Shown piece after piece: positions 7,664-16,101 of a DNA stretch of 64,000 nt. The notes beneath the pieces were generated by a model that searched no databases, was not told the DNA's origin, and saw only the letters and a program-made list of their open reading frames with translations. How positions within the stretch are numbered: position 1 is the first letter of the stretch; every line of letters begins with the position of its first letter. A program made the position numbers and the translations under genes. The DNA comes from Candidatus Rubrimentiphilum sp. (GTDB lineage Bacteria; Vulcanimicrobiota; Vulcanimicrobiia; Vulcanimicrobiales; Vulcanimicrobiaceae), in the NCBI GenBank assembly GCA_035710515.1, contig DASTDE010000001.1:868001-932000 (forward strand). The letters are read 5' to 3'.

Positions 7664-9615
7664 ACGCGCCGGCGCTCTTGATGGCGCTCTTCAACGGAGC
7701 CTGGCAGGGAACGGTGCTCTGCCTGGGAGCTTTCGTCTTACTGGCACGCTTCCGTAAACTCAACGCCGCGACGCGCTACGCTATTTGGTCGGGGCTGCTC
7801 GGCATTGCGCTGCTGCTGCCGTTCGCGAACTACGCGTTTTCGGTTCAGCCCGTCACGCATGTCGTGAAGGTTCAGGCCCAGCCCAAGGCCGAGATCTTTC
7901 GACTCGGCCGGCTATCGCCGCCCTCGCTTTTGGGCCAGGTTAATCGCTCGGGCGGCGACACCCAGCCAAGTCGAAAGGCGACGTGGTTCGCAGTCACGGC
8001 ACAGCCGACACTATACGAACGCGCGATGAGCGATGCGGCGCGGCTCGCAACCTACGCGCAGTACGCGTTGTACGCATTGTTGCTGATTGCGCTCGTGCGG
8101 CTGGCGTTCTTGGTGCGCGAAGTTGTGACCATGATCGCCGCGCGGCGGTCCGTTCGTCCCATCGACGCGCCGTTCGAACTGCACGACTCGGTGCATCGCG
8201 CGTATGAGTTTGCCGCCTCGCCCGGATTTGCGATGCCGTGCGTGCTGGGCTTCCAGCCCGCGCTTATCGTTATCCCTGAGGCATTGCTTGAAACGGGAAG
8301 CGACAAAGAACTGCTTAGCGTTGTGTTGCACGAGCACGAACACGTGATGCGCTTCGACGACGTGCAGAACGTCCTGCACCGGCTCGCCGGCGCGCTCGGA
8401 TTCTTCTTGCCGGGCGTGCGGATCGCGCTGCGCGAGTTGGCGATCTGCCGCGAACAGGTCTGCGACGACGCGGCTATCGCGGGAATGGGCAATCGTTACG
8501 CGTACGCGCGCACGCTCTCGGCGATGGCCGGCTGGATCGAAGCCAGCGCCGTCCCGGTTCCATGTTTCATCTTCAAGCGCAAACAGTTGCTCCGCCGGAT
8601 CGAAGTGCTGCTCGACGCAGCGGTCAGCCATTCGCTGCGGCCCAACGCGCGCTTTGCGGTCTCCGCCGTCGGCGCACTCGTACTCGTCGCCGCGCTCGTC
8701 TTGCGCTTCCAGGTTCCGGTGTTTGCGGAACGGATCGCGGTCGAGGCGCCGCCCAAACCGGCTGTTGCCGCCGTACATCCGGCGCCTGTCGCGCCGGCAA
8801 TAGCGCCACGCGTGGTTGTTGTGCGTGCACTCAAAGCAGTTGCGGCAAAGTGCCCGCTCAAACCGGTGAGATGCCCGGTAAAAGCAAAGCTCGCAAGAAT
8901 TCCGATTCCCGCCAAGCCGCCGAAGCCGCCCAAGCCGAAGCTGGCGAGCATAGTGAGAAAAAATCTCCTTACGATCGTTAGTGTGGATGGCCGGGCAACC
9001 ATCGCTTCGACGAGCTCCTCAAGCTACTCAAGCTCCTCTGCCATTGCGCCGGTTGCTTACGCGTACGCCGTGACGTCGTCAATCGGCGCCGCGACGCCAA
9101 AAGCCGCGCCAGCTCCGCGGCCGCACATCTGGGCCATTCGCGATCACGTAACGCCGCTACCGTGGCGCCATCCCGGAACGGACCTCCTCGATGCGCTCTC
9201 GCAGGCCGGCTACAATAATCTGTCGGTAGACGACCTCATCAGACTGCGCGATCACGGCGTAAGCGGCTCGCTCATCACGGGCGCGAATTCGTTCTTCGGG
9301 CATCCTTCGCCGAACGATTTGGTGATGCTGGCCGACCACGGCGTCTCGGGCAGCTATCTGGCCGAGCTGCGCGCGGCGGGCATGCCGAAATTCTCCGCGC
9401 AGGACGTCATCCGGCTCCGCGACCACGGCGTCAGCATGATGCTGATCTCCGGCTTGCGCGCGCGCGGATACGCGCTGAACGTGGACGACCTGGTGCGGCT
9501 GGCAGACCACGGCGTGGGCATCATGTACATCGAAACCGTTCAGCGGATCCGTGCCAACGGTCATCCGTCAATCGACGACATCATTCGTCTGCACGACGCG
9601 GGGTTCACACCATGA
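7660..9615 (+). CDS. M56 (BlaR1-like) membrane peptidase with LRDHGV repeats
   Basis: A 651-residue antirepressor-type metallopeptidase. Membrane segments occur near residues 5-25, 30-55, 125-150 and 325-345, and the zinc motif HExxH is H224-E-H-E-H228 in LHEHEHVMRF. After the last membrane segment comes a Pro/Lys-rich linker and, from about residue 500, roughly five 28-29-residue repeats of the form DLIRLRDHGVS. There is no beta-lactam-binding domain, so the ligand is unknown and the repeats take the place of the BlaR1 sensor. The following gene encodes a secreted protein with the same repeats. Four-base overlaps on both sides show tight coupling. Confidence 0.88.
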   Translation: MNAPALLMALFNGAWQGTVLCLGAFVLLARFRKLNAATRYAIWSGLLGIALLLPFANYAFSVQPVTHVVKVQAQPKAEIFRLGRLSPPSLLGQVNRSGGDTQPSRKATWFAVTAQPTLYERAMSDAARLATYAQYALYALLLIALVRLAFLVREVVTMIAARRSVRPIDAPFELHDSVHRAYEFAASPGFAMPCVLGFQPALIVIPEALLETGSDKELLSVVLHEHEHVMRFDDVQNVLHRLAGALGFFLPGVRIALRELAICREQVCDDAAIAGMGNRYAYARTLSAMAGWIEASAVPVPCFIFKRKQLLRRIEVLLDAAVSHSLRPNARFAVSAVGALVLVAALVLRFQVPVFAERIAVEAPPKPAVAAVHPAPVAPAIAPRVVVVRALKAVAAKCPLKPVRCPVKAKLARIPIPAKPPKPPKPKLASIVRKNLLTIVSVDGRATIASTSSSSYSSSSAIAPVAYAYAVTSSIGAATPKAAPAPRPHIWAIRDHVTPLPWRHPGTDLLDALSQAGYNNLSVDDLIRLRDHGVSGSLITGANSFFGHPSPNDLVMLADHGVSGSYLAELRAAGMPKFSAQDVIRLRDHGVSMMLISGLRARGYALNVDDLVRLADHGVGIMYIETVQRIRANGHPSIDDIIRLHDAGFTP

Positions 9616-10571
9616 GACTTGCAATTATAACGACCTTTGCGCTGCTGCTTGCCGCGATGACGCCGGCGCTGGCCCAGCAATACACGGGGACGTGGTCGAT
9701 CGAACGCGCTTATTCATCGCGGTCAGGTGCGACGCCGCCGCCGGATTCGTTGTACCTACAACTCGAGTACCGCGTGACCACACCTACCGGCAACGAGCAG
9801 TGGTCGGAGTCGCGATCGGTTCCGATCGGAGACTTCCGCGGCATCACGATGGACGTGCTGAACGCGCGCGGCCCGCGGTCGTTCGACATCGTCCGCGATG
9901 CCGGGACGATGCATGCCGACGGCATGTTTTCCGACGGCCATGGCGCGGGAACGTGGACGTTCGTGCCGAGCCCATCGTTCGGCGGTCAACTGCAGCGGCG
10001 CGGAATCGGCGCTCCCAATGCCGAGCAGCAATTCCAGCTGGCGATGGCAGGCTTCAAATTCTCGACGCTCGACATGCTGCTCGCGGACGGTTTCCAACGC
10101 CCAAGCATCGCCGATCTGGTGTCGATGGCCCAGCATGGCGTGAGTGACGACTACATTCGCAGCATGCGCGGACTCGGGCTGCATCCCAAATCCGTGCAGT
10201 CGCTCATCCGTATGCGCGATCACGGCGTCGGGCCGACATTCGCGGCGGCAATTCTGAGGGCGATGCCGACGGCGACGATCGACGATCTGATTTCACTGCG
10301 CGATCACGGCGTGAGCGAGCAGTTCATGACGACGCTACGGCAATTGGGCTACAACAGCAGTCCGACCGAAGCTGCGTCGATGCGCGATCACGGCGTCTCC
10401 GAGTTGTACATTCAGGACCTAGCCAAGATGGGCTACCATCCGAGCGCGAGCGACCTGATTCGCTTGCGCGACCACGGCGTTTCGGCATCGTTCATCGAAC
10501 GGATGCGCAGTCATGGCTATACGAAACTGAGCGTGGACGAACTCATCCGGTTACGGGACAGCGGTTTCTAA
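9612..10571 (+). CDS. Secreted LRDHGV-repeat protein
   Basis: A 319-residue protein with a signal peptide ending at ALAQ (about residue 21). Residues 22-140 form a small beta-rich domain (YTGTWSIERAY... AGTWTFVPS). From about residue 145 there are five or six repeats of 28-29 residues with consensus DLIRLRDHGVSxxFIxxLRxLGY, ending at the stop. The repeats match those at the C-terminus of the M56 peptidase just upstream, so the two may interact or sense the same thing outside the cytoplasm. ATGA overlap with the peptidase. No enzymatic motif is visible; molecular function unknown. Confidence 0.75.
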   Translation: MRLAIITTFALLLAAMTPALAQQYTGTWSIERAYSSRSGATPPPDSLYLQLEYRVTTPTGNEQWSESRSVPIGDFRGITMDVLNARGPRSFDIVRDAGTMHADGMFSDGHGAGTWTFVPSPSFGGQLQRRGIGAPNAEQQFQLAMAGFKFSTLDMLLADGFQRPSIADLVSMAQHGVSDDYIRSMRGLGLHPKSVQSLIRMRDHGVGPTFAAAILRAMPTATIDDLISLRDHGVSEQFMTTLRQLGYNSSPTEAASMRDHGVSELYIQDLAKMGYHPSASDLIRLRDHGVSASFIERMRSHGYTKLSVDELIRLRDSGF

Positions 10572-10575
10572 GGCG

Positions 10576-12660
10576 ATGAGTTCGCGCGGGTTTTGCATTG
10601 CGCTTATTTCACCTATAGTCTTAGGTCTTATGGTGGTGCTGGCGTCGCCTGCAGCCGCGCAAACAGCGAGCCAAACGTTCACGATTCCGAGCGTTACGAC
10701 GTCGGCGCCGCCAAAAATCGACGGCACGATCGACGATCCGGCTTGGAAAAATGCCGCGCACGTACAGCTCGCGTGGGACTTTACGTTCCGGCGCCCGGCG
10801 GCCGAAGCGACCGACGCGTATCTGCTGATGGACCAAAAATATCTCTACGTCGCGTTCGTCGCCAAACAAACCGAACCGATCGTAGCGACGCAGCACAGCA
10901 ACGATCAGCCGCTCGGCGCGGATGACGTCGTGCGAATTTATCTCTGGCCCGCCGGCGACCAGGGGTTCGAATACGGTTTTGTGACGAACCCCGTCGGCGC
11001 ACGCTTCCAGTTCTCCGGCGAGAATGCGGCGTTTTCGCCGGTGTGGGACTCTGCCGTCAAAACGACGCCTGACGGTTGGAGTGCCACCATGCGCATTCCG
11101 CTGAACATCATGCGCGGCGACGGCAGAAAGACTTGGCGCGTGCAGTTCGATCGCCGGATCCGGAACAGCAATCAGGTGACCGAATGGGCGCATGCCGAAT
11201 CGCAGGGCGGCACGGACTCCTCGATTTACGCCGGCTATTTGAACGGCATGACCGTCTCCGCCAACAGCGTGCGGGCCAAGCCGCGCCTGAACGTGTACGA
11301 GTTGGGCCAGTACGCGAGCGCCGCGGCCGGCGGATCGACTTCGCGTGTCGGCGCGGACCTCGCAGTTCCCATAACGCAGACGGCCTCGCTCGTTGCGACC
11401 TTTCATCCCGACTACTCCAACGTCGAACTCGATCAGCAAACCATCTCGCCGAGCGCGTTTCCGCGCCGCTTCCAAGAAGTTCGGCCGTTCTTCACGCAGG
11501 GCGCCGGATTTTACAACAACTTCAACTGCAACGATTGCGTCGATATCGGGCTATACACGCCCGCCATTCCAACGCCCACGACGGGCTACGCAGTAGAAGG
11601 CACCCAGGGAACGTATTCGTTCGGCGCGTTCTCTTCGCTCGGCGTGCGGCGCACGGACTCGGCGCAGGCGGTGACCTGGCGCCGGCCGGACCGGCGCGCC
11701 GCGATATTGTTCCAGCGCCAAGGCGTGGATATGCTCGGCTTGCACGATGTCGCGACGTTCGGGCAATTTCAAATCAGCAACGCCCACAACTTCAGCGTCT
11801 ATACAACGCTCGGACAGCAAACCGGGACGCTCGTGCCTCATCCGGGCAACGGCAATTATGCGGAATACGGATTCAATCTTTACACGCCCAAGTCGGGTAT
11901 TTTCGGAGCCTATCACGAGGTCGGTTCGGAGTTTGGTCCTGTCGACACGTTCAGCTCGTTCAATGATGTGAAGGGACCCACGGTGTACGCATACCGGGAG
12001 TTCGACTTTGGTCCGAAGGCCTTCGTGCAAAGCCTAGTGCTATCGCATGATTTCCAGCTTTATCACTCCCACGCGGGCGCACTAAACTATTTCAACTACT
12101 CGTCGGCAATCTCGATCCAAACGCGAAACAAGTTCTATGTGGAGCTGGACCTGGGATCGAATTACCTCAATTTCGGCGGCGTACCAGGCGGCTTCGACAA
12201 TCAAGATGGACTCTATATTTCCTACGGCGGCAACACGTCGACGCCGATCATATTCTCGTATTACCTGGGTAGATTTGCGGCCGGTTATTTACATTCGATT
12301 ACACGCTCCGCGAGCTTCAAGGTCGGGCCACGCGGCACGCTGACGCTTCAGGCGAACAATACGCGGGATGCCCTGGACAACGGGACGCTGTTGCAGCAGT
12401 GGCTGGAGCGCGTGAGTTTCGGCTATCAGATTGCGCCGGGAGAGACGTTCGCGATTGGCGTGCGGAAAATCATCGGCACCGGACCTCCGTTCTTTGGTCC
12501 GGGGAGATTCATCAACGGGACGAATCTATCGATTGCATTGTACAAGCGCATTCCGCATGCCGAGATTTACTTCGCGTATGGGGATCCGAACCAGCTCCAA
12601 ACGCGCCACGACGTGATTCTCAAGCTGATTCAGTACCTTGGAGCCGACAAGGGAGTTTAG
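10576..12660 (+). CDS. CBM9-like / DUF5916-type beta-barrel protein
   Basis: A 694-residue exported protein. The signal peptide ends at AAAQ (about residue 30). Residues 40-220 resemble the family-9 carbohydrate-binding-like domain that precedes DUF5916 (KIDGTIDDPAWKNA, YLYVAFVAKQ, EYGFVTNPVGAR). The rest is rich in alternating aromatic and polar strands typical of an outer-membrane beta-barrel, including FHPDYSNVELDQQTISPSAF and RRFQEVRPFFTQG, conserved in DUF5916. A BlaI-like dyad lies over codons 12-17, so its expression may follow the sensor operon. Convergent four-base overlap with the minus-strand oxidoreductase gene. Function within the family is unknown. Confidence 0.78.
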   Translation: MSSRGFCIALISPIVLGLMVVLASPAAAQTASQTFTIPSVTTSAPPKIDGTIDDPAWKNAAHVQLAWDFTFRRPAAEATDAYLLMDQKYLYVAFVAKQTEPIVATQHSNDQPLGADDVVRIYLWPAGDQGFEYGFVTNPVGARFQFSGENAAFSPVWDSAVKTTPDGWSATMRIPLNIMRGDGRKTWRVQFDRRIRNSNQVTEWAHAESQGGTDSSIYAGYLNGMTVSANSVRAKPRLNVYELGQYASAAAGGSTSRVGADLAVPITQTASLVATFHPDYSNVELDQQTISPSAFPRRFQEVRPFFTQGAGFYNNFNCNDCVDIGLYTPAIPTPTTGYAVEGTQGTYSFGAFSSLGVRRTDSAQAVTWRRPDRRAAILFQRQGVDMLGLHDVATFGQFQISNAHNFSVYTTLGQQTGTLVPHPGNGNYAEYGFNLYTPKSGIFGAYHEVGSEFGPVDTFSSFNDVKGPTVYAYREFDFGPKAFVQSLVLSHDFQLYHSHAGALNYFNYSSAISIQTRNKFYVELDLGSNYLNFGGVPGGFDNQDGLYISYGGNTSTPIIFSYYLGRFAAGYLHSITRSASFKVGPRGTLTLQANNTRDALDNGTLLQQWLERVSFGYQIAPGETFAIGVRKIIGTGPPFFGPGRFINGTNLSIALYKRIPHAEIYFAYGDPNQLQTRHDVILKLIQYLGADKGV
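10611..10626 (+). promoter_or_regulatory. Probable BlaI-type operator 3, inside a coding region
   Basis: ACCTATAGTCTTAGGT repeats the half-sites and six-base spacing of the dyads at 7193 and 7244; with flanks it reads TTCACCTATAGTCTTAGGTC, close to operator 2. It lies 35 bases inside the DUF5916 gene, within the signal-peptide codons. A repressor here could block elongation or a promoter in the end of the preceding gene. Confidence 0.55.
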
Positions 12661-13688
12661 CTCCCGAACCCCACGGAGGCGAGTACGCGCTGCGTCGCCA
12701 CGGCCTCGGTAAACGTCGGCACGATGCTCTCCTTGGTTTCGATCTCTTTCACGAATTCGTCCAGCAAATCCATCAGCGGCGGAATGTGCGCATCGATGAC
12801 GGCAAAGCGCGCGTTCGGCGAGGGCTTGCACTCGAGTTCGGACGTTTCGTCGTCGTCCACGCTGAACAGCCGCATCGAATGAAGGCCGTCGCCGCTGGCG
12901 ACCGCGGTGCGGTTTTCGCCGTGCGCGGCGATCGTGAGCGAATTCACCGCCGTGGTGCCGTCGACGCTGACGCGCGCAACAAGGCCGCCGCCGTAATCGA
13001 TTAACGCAAAGGCGCCGTCATCGGCCGTGCTGGTGAACGAGCCTTCGGCGTCGGTCCGCTGGGGATTAGCCGTTCGAATATAGCCCGAGCTGCGCACCGG
13101 CGCTCGCGCGGCCATCCAATTGGCGCTGTCGACGAGATGCGAGAGAAGGGCGCCTGCGATCCCGCCGCCCTTGTCGCGCTCGAACCACCAGCTTCGCTTG
13201 CGCTGCGACTTCAGATTCACCATGCCGTTGAGTTGCGTCAGCTCGAACTCGCGCAGCGGCGCGATGTGTCCGTTGGCGATCAGCTCCTTGAGCGCAAAGC
13301 GCTGCGGCACCCAGCGGAATTCGTGCATCACTGCGGTGGCCGTGCCCGAGCGCTTTGAGGCCGCGAGCATCTCTTCGGCTTCCTTAACGGACATCGCGAA
13401 CGGCTTTTCGCAGATCACGTGCTTTCCGGCGGCGAGCGACGCGAGCACGCTGTCGTGGTGCGTGAACGGCGGACTTGCGATCGAGACGACGTCGAGGTCG
13501 CACCCTTTCAGCATCGCCTCGCAGCTCTCGAAGGCGTGCGGAATTTTCCGCTCTTGCGCGGCCTTTTTCGCGCTGTGCGGCGAAGCGAGCGCCACGACCT
13601 CGAAGCGCGAGTGGGCGCTGAACGCCGGCAAGTGGCCGCGCACGCCGAACCCGCCGCCGGCGATTCCGACTTTGTACTTTACAGGCAT
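12657..13688 (-). CDS. Gfo/Idh/MocA-family NAD(P)-dependent oxidoreductase
   Basis: A 343-residue dehydrogenase with the N-terminal Rossmann motif GIAGGGFGVRGHLPAF and the family's substrate-site motif CEKPFAMSVKEAEEM near residue 95, followed by the alpha/beta C-terminal domain. Family members oxidise or reduce sugars, inositols or other hydroxy/oxo compounds. The ATG at 13688 overlaps the aminotransferase stop by ten bases; a longer in-frame reading upstream lies inside that gene and is rejected. It is the last gene of the six-gene minus-strand operon. Its substrate cannot be told from sequence; reduction of an intermediate from the LuxC/aminotransferase steps is an inference. Confidence 0.88.
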   Translation of the reverse strand: MPVKYKVGIAGGGFGVRGHLPAFSAHSRFEVVALASPHSAKKAAQERKIPHAFESCEAMLKGCDLDVVSIASPPFTHHDSVLASLAAGKHVICEKPFAMSVKEAEEMLAASKRSGTATAVMHEFRWVPQRFALKELIANGHIAPLREFELTQLNGMVNLKSQRKRSWWFERDKGGGIAGALLSHLVDSANWMAARAPVRSSGYIRTANPQRTDAEGSFTSTADDGAFALIDYGGGLVARVSVDGTTAVNSLTIAAHGENRTAVASGDGLHSMRLFSVDDDETSELECKPSPNARFAVIDAHIPPLMDLLDEFVKEIETKESIVPTFTEAVATQRVLASVGFGS

Positions 13689-14953
13689 GATTCGACGACG
13701 TCGACGGCGCGCATGAGTTCGTCCTCCGGGATGACGAGCGGGGGCGTAAGTGAGAGCGTGTTGCCCTCTTCGCCGGCCTGCAGAAGAATGACGCCCCGTT
13801 TCAGGGCGCGTTCGACTGCCGAACGGGCGTGGGCCGGGTCGTGCAGTTCGATGCCCCACATCAAACCTCTGCCGCGAATGCCGGCTGCCTTGCCGGAGAC
13901 GCGAAGACTTTCCAGTCTGGATCCAAGCACCACGCCCAGCTCCGCTGTGCGCTTTGGCAGATTGCGTTCTTCGATTTCGGCGATACTGGCCAGCGCCGCC
14001 GCGCATCCCATCGGATTCCCGAGGTGCGTGGACGTGTGCAGCGCCTCGCCGTCCGACGGCGGCCAGGCGTCCATCACATCCGGCGTGGCGATCGCAGCGG
14101 AGATCGGAAAGCCGTTGGCCATGGCTTTCCCTACGCAAAGAATATCCGGGACGATGTTTTCATAATCGCAGGCAAACATCGTTCCCGTGCGTCCGAAGCC
14201 GGTGTAGATCTCGTCGCAGATCATCAGCAGCCCGCGTTCGCGGCAAATCTCGCGCAGGCCGGCCAGATAATTCTTCGGCGGCACGATGCAGCCGCCGCGC
14301 CCCTGCACCGGCTCGACGATCACCGCCGCGAGATCGTAGCGTCGCGAAAAGGCGCGCCGCGCATACTCCAGCGACTGCTCCCCGCCGCGCGCATTTTTCG
14401 GGTAATCGAGCAACAGCGTCTTCTCCGGAAGCCAAGCCAAGAAGGGCTCGCGAAACTTTTTGATGCCGGAGATCTCGAGCGTTCCAATCGAGAGACCGTG
14501 ATACGAGCCGCGAAATGCAGCGAAGGCGGACTTGCCGGTGGCAAGCATGGCAGTCTTCATCGCGGCTTCGACCGCATCGGCGCCGCTCGAAGCCAAAAAT
14601 GTCTTCGTGAGATTGCCGGGTGTGATCGCGGCCAGTTTCTCAAGTAAGCGGACTTTGATCTCGGCCGGATGCACGTCACCCATGGCGTGCATCAAGCGCG
14701 CCGCTTGCTGCGATATGGCTGCGGCAACGTTCGGATTGCTATGCCCGGCGTTCGCGACGCCGAACCCGGCTGTGAGGTCGATGTATTCGTTACCGTCAAC
14801 GTCGGTGACGGTCGAACCGCCGGAAGACTCCCAAAAAACTGGAGACTCGTCGCTCAGGTGCGTGACATTGCGCGATTCGTACTTGCGCAAGAGGTGCGCG
14901 AGCTCGAAACTGCGCTCGCCTGGTATTGGAGTCAAAACGTTTTGTCCACCCAT
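13679..14953 (-). CDS. Class-III PLP-dependent aminotransferase
   Basis: A 424-residue enzyme of the acetylornithine/GABA/omega-aminotransferase family. Visible features are the N-terminal DVDGNEYIDLTAGFGVANAGH, SSGADAVEAAMKTA for phosphate binding, SYHGLSIGTLE, IVEPVQGRGGCIVPP, the cofactor-binding DEIYTGFGRTG and the Schiff-base Lys in CVGKAMANGFPISA, then HTSTHLGNP. The family transfers amino groups to or from aldehydes and ketones at non-alpha positions. It overlaps the luxC-like gene by 22 bases, so an aldehyde made by LuxC is a plausible acceptor. The real substrate is unknown; a GABA or diamine substrate is the alternative. Confidence 0.9.
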   Translation of the reverse strand: MGGQNVLTPIPGERSFELAHLLRKYESRNVTHLSDESPVFWESSGGSTVTDVDGNEYIDLTAGFGVANAGHSNPNVAAAISQQAARLMHAMGDVHPAEIKVRLLEKLAAITPGNLTKTFLASSGADAVEAAMKTAMLATGKSAFAAFRGSYHGLSIGTLEISGIKKFREPFLAWLPEKTLLLDYPKNARGGEQSLEYARRAFSRRYDLAAVIVEPVQGRGGCIVPPKNYLAGLREICRERGLLMICDEIYTGFGRTGTMFACDYENIVPDILCVGKAMANGFPISAAIATPDVMDAWPPSDGEALHTSTHLGNPMGCAAALASIAEIEERNLPKRTAELGVVLGSRLESLRVSGKAAGIRGRGLMWGIELHDPAHARSAVERALKRGVILLQAGEEGNTLSLTPPLVIPEDELMRAVDVVESCL

Positions 14954-16101
14954 TTAACGAAGTCGGCGATACACGGACGCCCGCCGTGATTCCCGTGGAG
15001 CGGCGGATGCTGCAGTTCGCCGAAACCGCTCAGGCGCACTGCCCCCGCGGCAATTGCCAGCGCGTTAACGTCATCGCGGTCGCCTGCAATGGCAAAGCCT
15101 TCGAGTGGAATCGCATGGCGGCGCAAGTACTCCAGAGCTTCGGCCGGAGCGTCCACGGCAATCGCGCTGAGCGTACGTGGCAAGAATTGCGGCGCCTCGA
15201 GTACCGGCGGCGGGACGGCTACGGCGCTGCGGAATGCGGCGAGCGCGCGGGCTTGCACGACGCGTGCCGGGTTCTCGGCGCGCGGAAACTCAACGCTCGC
15301 GTCTTCAATCTCTTTTTCGAGGAACTCCGAGAACGCGGCAACAGAGACGCGGCCGCCGTTTTCGGCGAAGAGAATGTGCAGGGAGAGACAGCCTTCGGTT
15401 TCATACAAGACGAGATCGCGGGCCGCGCCGCGCGCAATCGTTTTTGCCGCAGCCGCATCGGAGAGTGCTTCACGCGTGATGTACCCCGCGCTCGCGCGCG
15501 ATCCGAAGCCGGCGAAACGCGCTTCCGGATTGAGCGCGCCGCGAATCTGTTCGAGCGTCTCATCCCGTCCAAAGGCAACGACCATATCGAAAGAACGAAG
15601 ATCGGGGATGCCGCTATCGTCAGAGCTCCAGGCTTCGGCCCGGGCGGCGTTTCGGAAATGTTCGTCTTCCTCACATAGCGTTTCGAAAAACCCGGCGACG
15701 AGCGAGTCTTCGCGGTCCTTTACCAGCACATCGCATTTGGCGCACAGCGCAAAGATCGCCGCGGGCAGCGCAACGCCGATGGTTGTCCGGCTCGAGATGA
15801 TGCACACGTTGCCGATCGGCTGCGCCCACGCGTCGGTGCGGCCTTGGCGCGGCATGAACTCGTCGAGAATGTCGAGCCCACCAAGTTCGTCTTCGATCGT
15901 AGCAGTAAGTGCCTCTTGCGTGATCGAGAAGAAGAGCCGGTCGAACGCGTACTCGACGACGGGAATCGAGTAGCCGGTGCGTTCGGCTACACGTTGCGTC
16001 GCGCGCACGCGCGCCGGAAAATCGGCGTCGCTCCAACGTGAGGCTGCGTCCGCGATCGCGCGCACGATGTCTCGAGCTGAGAGCATCGCTAGGGCCGTCA
16101 T
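14932..16101 (-). CDS. LuxC-like acyl-CoA/acyl-protein reductase
   Basis: A 389-residue protein resembling the LuxC fatty-acid-reductase family, an aldehyde-dehydrogenase-like fold that reduces an activated acyl group to an aldehyde with NADPH. The order fits: an N-terminal helical segment, the nucleotide-binding ISSRTTIGVALPAAIFAL region, MVVAFGRDETLEQIR, GFGSRASAGYITREAL, and a Cys in LYETEGCLSLHILF at the expected place of the acylated catalytic residue. It overlaps the luxE-like gene (ATGA). No luxA, luxB or luxD is present, so bioluminescence is not implied. Aldehyde supply to the next enzyme, the aminotransferase, is the simplest reading. Confidence 0.8.
   Translation of the reverse strand: MTALAMLSARDIVRAIADAASRWSDADFPARVRATQRVAERTGYSIPVVEYAFDRLFFSITQEALTATIEDELGGLDILDEFMPRQGRTDAWAQPIGNVCIISSRTTIGVALPAAIFALCAKCDVLVKDREDSLVAGFFETLCEEDEHFRNAARAEAWSSDDSGIPDLRSFDMVVAFGRDETLEQIRGALNPEARFAGFGSRASAGYITREALSDAAAAKTIARGAARDLVLYETEGCLSLHILFAENGGRVSVAAFSEFLEKEIEDASVEFPRAENPARVVQARALAAFRSAVAVPPPVLEAPQFLPRTLSAIAVDAPAEALEYLRRHAIPLEGFAIAGDRDDVNALAIAAGAVRLSGFGELQHPPLHGNHGGRPCIADFVKWVDKTF

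Noticed and set aside
13689-14138. 150-codon N-terminal extension of the Gfo/Idh gene
   Set aside because: It runs through the aminotransferase gene in another frame; the Rossmann motif begins just after ATG 13688.
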